Shown here one piece after another: positions 1 to 6,557 of a DNA stretch of 14,552 nt. Made by a program: the position numbers and the translations under genes. The notes under the pieces were generated by a model. The model saw only the letters and a program-made list of their open reading frames with translations. It was not told where the DNA came from and made no database searches. Numbering within the stretch: the stretch's first letter is position 1; every line of letters begins with the position of its first letter. The DNA comes from UBA2256 sp964531105 (GTDB lineage: Bacteria; Spirochaetota; Spirochaetia; Treponematales; Rectinemataceae), in assembly GCA_964531105.1 (NCBI GenBank), contig CAZHFN010000040.1:1-14552 (forward strand), read 5' to 3'.

Positions 1-76
1 TTTATTACTGGGGCCCCCGCATTTAGGCCCTCGGGTTTTTTTAATTTCGGGCTTTTATAACAGGGTTTTCCGATGG

Positions 77-116
77 GGGGGGCCGGCCGGGCTTGGGGCG
101 GCCGGCCCCTTTCTTT
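77..116 (+). terminator. GC-rich hairpin, probable terminator of an upstream gene
   Basis: An 11-bp perfect stem (79-89 pairs with 99-109, core GGGGCCGGCC/GGCCGGCCCC) closes a 9-base loop and is followed by TTTCTTT (110-116). G·U pairs could add two base pairs at the base. This is the form of an intrinsic terminator, though the T tract is interrupted by one C. It precedes the aroA promoter region, so it would end a gene lying left of the window. A weaker T-rich site lies at 11-42 (GGGCC/GGCCC stem, then a seven-T run after a 5-base gap). Positions 1-76 hold no convincing ORF. Confidence 0.5.
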
Positions 117-126
117 GCCCTCACCC

Positions 127-157
127 ATGACCTGTGCCCTGTGGTATGGTATATACT
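127..157 (+). promoter_or_regulatory. candidate promoter of aroA
   Basis: TATACT (152-157) matches the TATAAT -10 box at five of six bases. The best -35 is ATGACC (127-132), only four of six with a long 19-bp spacer, so the -35 is weak. Transcription would start near 164, giving a leader of about 26 bases that contains the ribosome binding site GGCGGAG (173-179) placed 10 bases before the aroA ATG. It is the only promoter-like sequence seen between the upstream hairpin and aroA. Confidence 0.35.
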
Positions 158-189
158 GATACAGTGGACATAGGCGGAGTATTGTTACG

Positions 190-1530
190 ATGACAGTGAT
201 CAGAAACAGGAAACCATTGGGCGGTAGCATCGATGCCCCGCCCTCGAAAAGCCTCATGCAGAGAGCTCTGGCATGTGCGACCCTGGCAGGCGGCACAAGC
301 ATGATACGGGGAGGGCCGCTCTGCGCCGATTCCCGGGCAGCCCTGGGGGTGGCCAAGGCTTTGGGCGCCGAAGTGGAAGAATCAGGTTCGTTTATCCGGC
401 TGAGCGGGTCACCTCTTTTTGAAGCCTCGGCCTCTCTGTTCAGGAAACCATCGGCGGCTTCCTGGCGCCCCGCAGCCTCGCCCGGCCATCCGGCCGCTTT
501 CTCAAAGCGCCCCGTGGAACTCGACTGCGGCGAGTCGGGTCTTTGCATGCGCATGTTCAGCCCTATAGCTACCCTTTTGTCATGGGAATTGAAGCTTCTG
601 GCCTCGGGGTCGCTGGCTTCCAGGCCCATGTCGATGGTGGAGGAGCCACTGCGGAGACTTGGGGCGAGCTGTTCTACCCAGGATGGAAGGCCGCCTATCA
701 CGGTGCAGGGGCCTTTGCGTGGCGGAAGGCTCCAACTAGATGCGGCCGGCAGTTCCCAGTTCATCACTGGTCTATTGCTAGCCCTTCCCCTGGCCGACGG
801 AAATTCGGAAATTGATGTGGAAGGCACAGTAAGCAAAGGCTATCTCGACCTCACAATCCAAACCGCTGGGGCCTTCGGTGTCCTCATTCAAAGAGATAGC
901 GAATATTCTCGATTTATGATTCCCGGATCCCAGGCGTATAGGGCTACGGATTTCACCGTGGAGGGCGACTGGAGCGCCGCTGCCTTCTTGGTTGTGGCTG
1001 CAGCCTTGGGCGCCGGAAGCAAGGGTATCGTTATCAAGGGGCTCTATAAGGATTCTTTCCAGCCCGACAGGGCTGTTCTAGATGCCGCTGCCCTGGCGGG
1101 CACTCCCTTCGAGTTTGTAGATGGGGAGCTCAGAGTAGGCAAGGCCGCCTTGAGACCCTTCGAGTTCGACGCCACCAACTGTCCCGATCTCTTTCCTCCC
1201 CTGGCCGCCCTGGCTGCGGCTTGTCCCGGCCTTTCGACAATCCAGGGCACGGGCAGGCTGAAGAGTAAGGAGAGCGACAGGGCTGCGAGCATCAAGGCTA
1301 TGCTGGAAAGCTTGGGGATAAAAGCCGAGCTCCAGAAGGATTCCTTGTTGATCCACGGGGGAAAGCCCTCGGGCGGGGATGTCGAATCCTGGGGAGACCA
1401 CCGCATTGCCATGGCTGCCGCAGTAGCAGCCTTGGCCTGCGATTCAGAAATTCATATCTCTGGAGCCGAGTGCGTAGCTAAATCCTGGCCTGGCTTTTTC
1501 GAGGATATGGATTCGTTAATCCTTGCCTAG
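190..1530 (+). CDS. aroA: 3-phosphoshikimate 1-carboxyvinyltransferase (EPSP synthase)
   Basis: This cytosolic enzyme joins PEP to shikimate 3-phosphate to make EPSP, the sixth step of the shikimate pathway. Visible family residues (E. coli equivalents in brackets) are K20, S21 and R25 (K22, S23, R27) in PPSKSLMQRAL, R145 (R124), SSQ at 188-190, SKGY at 215-218, D333 (D313), KE at 360-361 with R364 (K340, E341, R344), HR at 404-405, and K431 (K411). Length is 446 against about 427 usual. The excess is mostly a Ser/Ala/Pro-rich insertion at about residues 73-110. The loop that meets glyphosate reads GESGLCMRM, with Leu118 and Met122 where E. coli has Thr97 and Pro101. The ATG follows GGCGGAG by 10 bases. 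The gene converges on tyrA and shares its stop tetranucleotide. The function is secure. Confidence 0.96.
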   Translation: MTVIRNRKPLGGSIDAPPSKSLMQRALACATLAGGTSMIRGGPLCADSRAALGVAKALGAEVEESGSFIRLSGSPLFEASASLFRKPSAASWRPAASPGHPAAFSKRPVELDCGESGLCMRMFSPIATLLSWELKLLASGSLASRPMSMVEEPLRRLGASCSTQDGRPPITVQGPLRGGRLQLDAAGSSQFITGLLLALPLADGNSEIDVEGTVSKGYLDLTIQTAGAFGVLIQRDSEYSRFMIPGSQAYRATDFTVEGDWSAAAFLVVAAALGAGSKGIVIKGLYKDSFQPDRAVLDAAALAGTPFEFVDGELRVGKAALRPFEFDATNCPDLFPPLAALAAACPGLSTIQGTGRLKSKESDRAASIKAMLESLGIKAELQKDSLLIHGGKPSGGDVESWGDHRIAMAAAVAALACDSEIHISGAECVAKSWPGFFEDMDSLILA

Positions 1531-2306
1531 TCGGCGATATTATCTCTGAGGGTATCTAAGAATTTTTTCATTTCCTCATAGTCCCTCTGGCGTATAATAT
1601 GGGTCAGGTAACTCAGCTTGGAATTTATGAGTTCCAGTTGCCGTATGGTGTACTGGTTGAACATGATTTCGGTGAGAAGCCTGTCGTCCTCAGCTAACAG
1701 GCCCTTGGCCGAGGCCATGTGTCGCTTGAAATTGGTACCCGGCGCCTCCTGTTTGCGCATGCAGGCGGCGAACACCATGCTGGAGGCGAAGGGTGTGGCC
1801 AGGGAGTAGGCCACCGTCTTGTCGTGCTCGTCAAAGCTGTACTCAAAAAGCTTTATGGAAAGTTTTTTGTAGAAATCCCTGAAAAATGCCTTTCCCTCTT
1901 CGCAGGATTCGGAGATCAGGATGGCGCTTTCATCTTTAAGATCCCTGATATTGGCCAGGGTGGGGCCAAACATGGGGTGGCTGGATACAAAGGGCCTGCC
2001 TGTCTGGGCGTAATATTCCTGAAGCCCGTTTTTCACCGATGCGATATCGGCCAGGATGCAGGTTTTCGGTATATAGGGCAGCACAGTGTCGAAGGCTTTG
2101 GTCGTATTTCCCAAGGCTACGCAATTGATGAAGAGTTCGGGTTCTACGCCTTCCAGTTCCTTCAGATCGAGAATTCGGTGAACCTTCATGAAGTACTTCA
2201 TTTTCATGGGATCCGAATCGTGTACCCAGACTTCATGGTTCCAGCAGAGCTCTTCGGTGAGCCACGCGCCCATCTTGCCGGCGCCGAGTATGAATATTTT
2301 CATCAT
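1527..2306 (-). CDS. tyrA: Prephenate dehydrogenase
   Basis: It oxidises and decarboxylates prephenate to 4-hydroxyphenylpyruvate, the committed step to tyrosine. The 259-residue protein opens with a Rossmann fold carrying GAGKMG (G8, G10, G13). D30 and D32 after the second strand suggest NAD rather than NADP. The substrate-site motif SSHPMFGPT (H110) is intact. The helical C-terminal half contains EHDKTVAYSLATP (160-172), resembling the proteobacterial TyrA version rather than the SHLPH form. No chorismate mutase or ACT domain is fused to it, so Tyr feedback is not evident. It is the last gene of the aro operon and its start overlaps the pheA stop as ATGA. AAGGA lies 4 bases before the ATG at 2306. 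A second ATG follows directly and could be the real start. Arogenate as substrate cannot be excluded. Confidence 0.9.
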   Translation of the reverse strand: MMKIFILGAGKMGAWLTEELCWNHEVWVHDSDPMKMKYFMKVHRILDLKELEGVEPELFINCVALGNTTKAFDTVLPYIPKTCILADIASVKNGLQEYYAQTGRPFVSSHPMFGPTLANIRDLKDESAILISESCEEGKAFFRDFYKKLSIKLFEYSFDEHDKTVAYSLATPFASSMVFAACMRKQEAPGTNFKRHMASAKGLLAEDDRLLTEIMFNQYTIRQLELINSKLSYLTHIIRQRDYEEMKKFLDTLRDNIAD

Positions 2307-3358
2307 TCTATCCTTGTTTCCCTGTAACAGCCCAGGAGCCTGAAATCCTCGGCAAGGACCGATACTTCCTTCACCGCCGCTGCCACCTTCGGTTCCTTTA
2401 TGGAACCTTCAAAATCGATGAAAATCGCGTAACTGCCCGGCTTGTCAGGCACAGATTCTATTCGAGTAAGGTTTATAGATGCCTTGGCGAATACGCTGAG
2501 CACCGAGAAAAGGGAGCCTGCCTTGTCGCCGGCCGTGAACACCGCCGAACAGCGATCTCCGTCCTCGCCGATTCCCTCCTTGGAAAGCACAAAAAAACGG
2601 GTTCTGTTGTGCTCAGAATCCTGGATGTCCTCTTTTATTATCTCCAGGCCATAGAGTTCTGCGCAGAACTTGCTGGCTATGGCTGCCAAGGCCTTGGGAC
2701 GCTGTTCGGCCAGGTCGCGGGCCGAACCTGCGGTATCGTAGTGCTGGAGAGGTTCCAGCTTGTTTCTGGCGATAAAGTTTCTGCATTGGGCTAGCGCCTG
2801 GGAGTGGGACCAGACCTGCCTCAGATCCCTATGGTCGGCCCCGGGCACGCAGAGCAAGCAATGCCGGACGGGCATGTCCACTGCGGCGATTATTTTGAGG
2901 TTGGTGTAGATGAGGATGGAATTAACCGGTCCCACCAGGCCGCCCAGGGTATTCTCCACGGGCACTATGCCGCAATTCAGCAGACCCGATTCAACCATAT
3001 CGAAGACATCAGCGAATTCCCTGCAGGGAATGGTGGCTCCCTTGGGGTAAATCGCTTTGGCCGCGACTTCGCTGTAGGCGCCGTGCTCGCCCTGAAAACC
3101 GACGGTTCGCAGGTCGGTGGCCTGGATTCTTTTAGTCTCCTGGATGATCTTCCCGTACATATCCACGGCGAATTCGGGCTCCAGCAGACAGTGGCTGGAG
3201 CTGCGAACCTTGTCGAGCACCAGTTTTTCCCTGGAACTATCCTCGATATTTTTCTTGAGTTTCTTGGTTAGCAGCGCTTTTTCCATCCGCTCGTTCATGA
3301 GGGAGGTAATTTTCAGGTCAATCTTGTCGATATCGTGCCTGAGATCGTCGAGAGTCAT
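2303..3358 (-). CDS. pheA: Bifunctional chorismate mutase / prephenate dehydratase (P-protein)
   Basis: It converts chorismate to prephenate and then phenylpyruvate, the route to phenylalanine. Three regions are visible in 351 residues. An AroQ-type chorismate mutase helical domain (about 1-80) starts with LDDLRHDIDKID. The prephenate dehydratase domain (about 85-262) has GFQGEHGAYSEVA (87-99), VPVENTLGG (132-140), HSQALAQC (185-192) and the catalytic TRFF (253-256). A C-terminal ACT domain (about 270-348) has GSLF (281-284) and ESVP (301-304) in place of E. coli GALV and ESRP, the phenylalanine-binding motifs. Allosteric inhibition by Phe is therefore likely. It starts in an ATGA overlap with aroC, preceded by a strong GGAGG 5 bases upstream, and it overlaps tyrA the same way downstream. 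Confidence 0.95.
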   Translation of the reverse strand: MTLDDLRHDIDKIDLKITSLMNERMEKALLTKKLKKNIEDSSREKLVLDKVRSSSHCLLEPEFAVDMYGKIIQETKRIQATDLRTVGFQGEHGAYSEVAAKAIYPKGATIPCREFADVFDMVESGLLNCGIVPVENTLGGLVGPVNSILIYTNLKIIAAVDMPVRHCLLCVPGADHRDLRQVWSHSQALAQCRNFIARNKLEPLQHYDTAGSARDLAEQRPKALAAIASKFCAELYGLEIIKEDIQDSEHNRTRFFVLSKEGIGEDGDRCSAVFTAGDKAGSLFSVLSVFAKASINLTRIESVPDKPGSYAIFIDFEGSIKEPKVAAAVKEVSVLAEDFRLLGCYRETRIE

Positions 3359-4374
3359 GCTTTCCTCCGTGGTAGTTCTGCAATCCGTTCCTGGCCGTGG
3401 ATGCCGCGGTCTGTAAGCCAGAGATCGGCAAGCCCAACCGCAACAGCCGCTTCTATAACCACGGCGCTGCGCAGTGCTATGCAGGCATCGTGGCGGCCTT
3501 GTATCTGTAATTCGTTCATTTTTCCCTGGGCAAAATCAAAACTTCGTTGTGCCCTGCCTATTGAAGACGCGGGCTTGACTGCCACCCTCAGCACAAGCTC
3601 ATTGCCATTGGTAATACCGCCATTGATGCCTCCGGCGCCGTTCTTGCCGGTAAGGCCTGAGGCATCGATGATTGGATCGTTGTGTTCGGAGCCCAACATG
3701 GCCGCCGCGGCGAACCCATCGCCGAATTCAACGCCCCGCACCGCAGGTACGGCAAAGAGAATGTGGGCGAGTACGCTTTCGCAGGCATCGAAGAAAGGTT
3801 CTCCCAGCCCTGCGGGGAGTCCCTCAACCCTGGTCTCCACAATTGCGCCCACGGAATCATCCGATGCTTTGGCTTGCTGGATGAGGTCCTCAAGGCTTGT
3901 ACCCTTGTGGGCAGAGCGGATTTCGGTAGCAAAGCGGGCGAATGATAGAATCTTTTTGGCGATAACCCCCGCTGCTACCAGGCCCGCGCTCACTCTCCCT
4001 GAAAAATGCCCTGAACCCCTGGGGTCGTTATATCCCGAGTATTTTTCCATGGACGTAAAATCGGCATGACCAGGCCGGGGTATGGCTCTGAAAGCCTCGT
4101 AGTCCGAAGATCGGGTATCGGTATTGGAAATACTGAGGCAAATGGGCGAACCAGTGCTGTGTCCGTTGAATAAGCCTGAGTGGATGATTACCGTATCCGA
4201 TTCCCTGCGGGCTGTTGTGCCGGCTGCTCCCGAACGCCGCCTGGCCATGTCTGCCTCGAAATCCGCATCAATAAGAGGGATGCCTGCGGGGCAGCCGTCC
4301 ACGATTGCACCAACAGAGGGGCCGTGGGACTCACCGAAGAGTTCCACCCTGAAAAGCCTGCCAAAACTGTTCAT
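3355..4374 (-). CDS. aroC: Chorismate synthase
   Basis: It eliminates phosphate from EPSP to give chorismate, using reduced FMN. Family signatures are FGESHGPSVG (13-22, with H17), RPGHADF (100-106, with H103), the FMN/EPSP loop GSGHFSGR (120-127), GGINGGITNG (248-257) and GRHDACIALR (293-302). The two acid-base histidines of the E. coli enzyme (H17 and H106) both have equivalents. The FMN loop has the GHFSGR form rather than the GRSSARE form of E. coli, a variant I recall from Clostridia and relatives. At 339 residues it is slightly shorter than the usual 350-390. The ATG overlaps the aroB stop (ATGA) and has GAGGA about 6 bases upstream inside aroB. Confidence 0.95.
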   Translation of the reverse strand: MNSFGRLFRVELFGESHGPSVGAIVDGCPAGIPLIDADFEADMARRRSGAAGTTARRESDTVIIHSGLFNGHSTGSPICLSISNTDTRSSDYEAFRAIPRPGHADFTSMEKYSGYNDPRGSGHFSGRVSAGLVAAGVIAKKILSFARFATEIRSAHKGTSLEDLIQQAKASDDSVGAIVETRVEGLPAGLGEPFFDACESVLAHILFAVPAVRGVEFGDGFAAAAMLGSEHNDPIIDASGLTGKNGAGGINGGITNGNELVLRVAVKPASSIGRAQRSFDFAQGKMNELQIQGRHDACIALRSAVVIEAAVAVGLADLWLTDRGIHGQERIAELPRRKA

Positions 4375-5438
4375 AGGCTGTCCTCGAGAAAAAAGCTTAA
4401 AAGTTCATGTACCAGAATCTCGTGGATTTTTACTGATCCGATTCCTTCAGGAATGATATAGCGGAGAAAATCACCTTCCCGTTTTTTATCCATAAAGAAA
4501 AGCTCTGCGGCTTTTTTCCTTATGCTTCCACCTTCATCCAAGGAGTTGAGAGAGGAGGGCAATCCGCAGCGGGCAAGAAGTCCCAGTATGCGCTGACGAT
4601 CCTTCTGGGCAAGCCAGCCTTTGGCAGTGGAAAAGGAGCTGGCGAGCCCAATGCCGATAGATACCGCGTGACCATGGGGAAGGCCTGTGGCAGACTCGAT
4701 GGCATGGCCAAAGCTATGGCCCAAGTTGAGGAGCCTCCGTTTTCCGGACTCCTTGGGATCTTGGGCGACTATGTCCAGTTTAACCTTTTGGGAGAGGGAG
4801 ACTATGCGCTGCAGTACTTCGATGGGGCAATTACCGTAATCCAGACCATCCGGGCGGCCGTAGGCTTCCAGTGACCGCTCCAGGAAAGAGAAATGTTCCT
4901 CCCCATCCAGAATCCCGTGTTTTACCGCTTCTGCCATGCCCGAAGCGAACTGGACTGGATCGAGGCTTCTCAAGCACTGCACATCGCAGAATATCCGGCC
5001 GGGAAAGTGGAAAGAGCCAATTACATTCTTATAGCCTTTGAAATCCAGTCCGTTTTTGCCACCAAGGGAGGCATCGCACATGGCCAAGAGGGTAGTGGGG
5101 GCGGCGTAAAAACCGATACCCCGCATCCAAATGTGGGCAGCAAAGCCTGCTGCATCGCTCACCGAACCGCCGCCCAGGGCGAGAATAGTCCAACTCCTGT
5201 CCATTTTGTTGCGGACAAAACTTTCAAGGAGTGCGGTGAGTGCCTCCAGCGACTTAGCTTCCTCACCCTCGGAGACTAGGGCATAGGGGAGGGGAGCTAA
5301 CCTGGCTCCGTAAAGCTTGTGGATGTGCGGGTCGCTCACCACCAGGGTTTTATTAGGATTCAGGGAGGGTAGGATCTCTTCCAGGCTGCAGAATTGAGGA
5401 TAACCCTGGGTAGTATTGCCTTCCATGTGAGTGCTCAA
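4371..5438 (-). CDS. aroB: 3-dehydroquinate synthase
   Basis: It cyclises DAHP to 3-dehydroquinate using NAD and a divalent metal. Visible features are the NAD-binding LGGGSVSD (88-95), PTTLLAMCDASLGGKNG (114-130), the metal ligands E170 in GMAEAVKHG, H241 in GHSFGHAIE and H257 in LPHGHAV, and the C-terminal MDKK (316-319). Length 355 is normal. The start chosen is a TTG at 5438, because TTGA then overlaps the stop of the DAHP synthase gene just as the other operon junctions overlap, and GGGG lies about 10 bases upstream. The alternative is ATG at codon 5 (5426), which has no visible Shine-Dalgarno and would give 351 residues. The function is secure and the exact start is moderately sure. Confidence 0.94.
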   Translation of the reverse strand: MSTHMEGNTTQGYPQFCSLEEILPSLNPNKTLVVSDPHIHKLYGARLAPLPYALVSEGEEAKSLEALTALLESFVRNKMDRSWTILALGGGSVSDAAGFAAHIWMRGIGFYAAPTTLLAMCDASLGGKNGLDFKGYKNVIGSFHFPGRIFCDVQCLRSLDPVQFASGMAEAVKHGILDGEEHFSFLERSLEAYGRPDGLDYGNCPIEVLQRIVSLSQKVKLDIVAQDPKESGKRRLLNLGHSFGHAIESATGLPHGHAVSIGIGLASSFSTAKGWLAQKDRQRILGLLARCGLPSSLNSLDEGGSIRKKAAELFFMDKKREGDFLRYIIPEGIGSVKIHEILVHELLSFFLEDSL

Positions 5439-6337
5439 TCTACCGCATCCCCGAAATGGGCAGGCTCGGTTTTCTGTAAGGAGTCTTTACCCTTTTCCGA
5501 AGCTACGGCATGTCCGATTTTTTCTTCCAGTGAGTTCATGAAGTCCCTGGTCTCTTCCAGCTTTTTCATGAGTACTTCGAATTGGCTAACCGAGAGCTGT
5601 TGATCCTTGTCACTGAGGGCGCAGGAGGGATCTATATGCACCTCTATTTCCAGGCCGTCGGCGCCTGCCACCATGGCAGCCAGGCTCATGGGTTCCACCA
5701 TGTACAAGAGTCCCGTGCCGTGGCTGGGATCAATGAAAATGGGCAAATGGCTTTCCCTGTGCACAGCCGGTATCATGGATAAATCGAGGGTATTCCTGGT
5801 ATAGGTTTCGAATGTCCGTATGCCCCGCTCGCAGAGCACCACATTGGGATTGCCTTCGGCCAGGATATATTCGGCGCAGTTGAGCCATTCCTCAATGGTG
5901 GAGTACATGCCCCGCTTGAGCAGGATGGGCTTGCCCGACTTGCCCACTTCCCTGAGGAGGGAGAAATTCTGCATATTCCTGGCGCCTATTTGCAGCACAT
6001 CGGCGTATTCACCCACCCAGGAGACATCCCTGGTGTCCACGACTTCGGTTACTATAGGCAGCCCGGTTTCTTTTCTGGCTTTATCCAGGATCTTGAGCCC
6101 CTTGAGACCCAGGCCCTGAAAGGCATAGGGGGAGGTGCGTGGCTTGAAGGCGCCGCCGCGGAGCATCTTCGCCCCCGCCTTTTTTACGGCTATGGCGGTT
6201 TTTACCGTCTGCTCCTCAGATTCCACGGAGCAGGGGCCGGCTATGACAACGAATTCTCCGCCCATTTTAACACCGTTCACATCGACAACGCTGCGGCTGA
6301 AATCGGGATGGGCCGCCGCGAGCTTTAAATTTTTCAT
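5435..6337 (-). CDS. aroF: 3-deoxy-7-phosphoheptulonate (DAHP) synthase, type I-beta
   Basis: It condenses PEP with erythrose 4-phosphate, the entry step to aromatic synthesis. The barrel carries AGPCSVE (33-39, metal ligand C36), GGAFKPRTSPYAFQG (61-75, with K65), QIGARNMQN (116-124), LLKRG (139-143), LCERGIRTFE (168-177), DPSH (203-206, H206), E232 and D243. The start at 6337 (300 residues) has GGAG 10 bases upstream. An ATG 16 codons earlier has no such site and adds sequence without family likeness. The Thermotoga-type N-terminal ferredoxin-like regulatory domain is missing, and so is a fused chorismate mutase, so feedback control of this enzyme is not evident. A polar tail follows at about 262-300. 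It is first in the operon. The symbol follows Gram-positive usage; aroA and aroG are also used for this family. Confidence 0.94.
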   Translation of the reverse strand: MKNLKLAAAHPDFSRSVVDVNGVKMGGEFVVIAGPCSVESEEQTVKTAIAVKKAGAKMLRGGAFKPRTSPYAFQGLGLKGLKILDKARKETGLPIVTEVVDTRDVSWVGEYADVLQIGARNMQNFSLLREVGKSGKPILLKRGMYSTIEEWLNCAEYILAEGNPNVVLCERGIRTFETYTRNTLDLSMIPAVHRESHLPIFIDPSHGTGLLYMVEPMSLAAMVAGADGLEIEVHIDPSCALSDKDQQLSVSQFEVLMKKLEETRDFMNSLEEKIGHAVASEKGKDSLQKTEPAHFGDAVD

Positions 6338-6401
6338 GGGTTGCTCTCTCCAATGACAGTCCAGTTTAAGCCAGGGACTTATCAACGCCGCTATGGATAA
6401 T

Positions 6402-6437
6402 TGGGAGGATGATATATCTTACAGCTTGCCAGGTCAA
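6402..6437 (-). promoter_or_regulatory. Promoter of the aroF-aroB-aroC-pheA-tyrA operon
   Basis: On the minus strand TTGACC (6437-6432) and TATCAT (6414-6409) each match the sigma70 consensus at five of six bases and are separated by exactly 17 bp. Transcription would begin near 6402, leaving about 65 bases of leader before the aroF ATG at 6337. The leader contains the ribosome binding site GGAGAG and only a small possible hairpin (AGTCC/GGACT). I see no terminator-antiterminator pair, Phe/Tyr-rich leader peptide or T-box, so attenuation is not supported. Confidence 0.6.
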
Positions 6438-6448
6438 GGAAAGCCCAC

Positions 6449-6465
6449 GCGGCATTTTTAGCCGC
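6449..6465. repeat. Small inverted repeat in the divergent aro / receiver-ATP-grasp gap
   Basis: GCGGC-ATTTTTA-GCCGC forms a 5-bp stem with a 7-base loop, just upstream of the aro -35 box. A related block, CATTCTTTTAAAGCCGCC, recurs about 45 bases further on (near 6499-6516), and AAGAGCC occurs twice (6481-6487 and 6493-6499). The repeats are short and imperfect. They could be an operator for the divergent genes or chance in GC-rich DNA. No other feature fills the gap 6438-6557, and I found no good plus-strand promoter in it. Confidence 0.3.
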
Positions 6466-6557
6466 CGCAAGGATTGTGTTAAGAGCCGCATCAAGAGCCA
6501 TTCTTTTAAAGCCGCCTGAGGCTTCCGTTCGCTAAATGCCTGGTTTATCATGCTTCC

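Noticed and set aside
1..60. tRNA or small RNA gene at the left edge
   Set aside because: No cloverleaf or T-loop sequence can be drawn. Only short GC stems and T runs are present.
1719..2327. 202-codon plus-strand ORF opposite tyrA
   Set aside because: tyrA has intact Rossmann and HPMFGP motifs. This frame shows no recognisable domain and runs against the operon.
3335..4069. 244-codon plus-strand ORF opposite aroC
   Set aside because: It is a shadow of aroC and pheA, rich in Ser, Pro, Ala and Arg in the way antisense frames of GC-rich genes are, with no motif and no ribosome binding site.
6338..6385. Upstream ATG of the DAHP synthase gene, adding 16 residues
   Set aside because: The ATG at 6337 has GGAG 10 bases upstream and gives a family-like N-terminus. 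The extension translates the ribosome binding site itself.
6391..6501. Minus-strand 36-codon ORF upstream of aroF, beginning MALDAALNTILAAAKNAAW, as a leader peptide or small protein
   Set aside because: It has no Shine-Dalgarno, and the best aro promoter lies inside it, so it would mostly not be on the operon transcript. It has no run of Phe or Tyr codons as an attenuator would need. The alanine repeats reflect the GCGGCT repeats in the DNA.
6366..6551. 61-codon minus-strand ORF in the same gap
   Set aside because: It also overlaps the promoter, has no ribosome binding site, and resembles no family I recognise.
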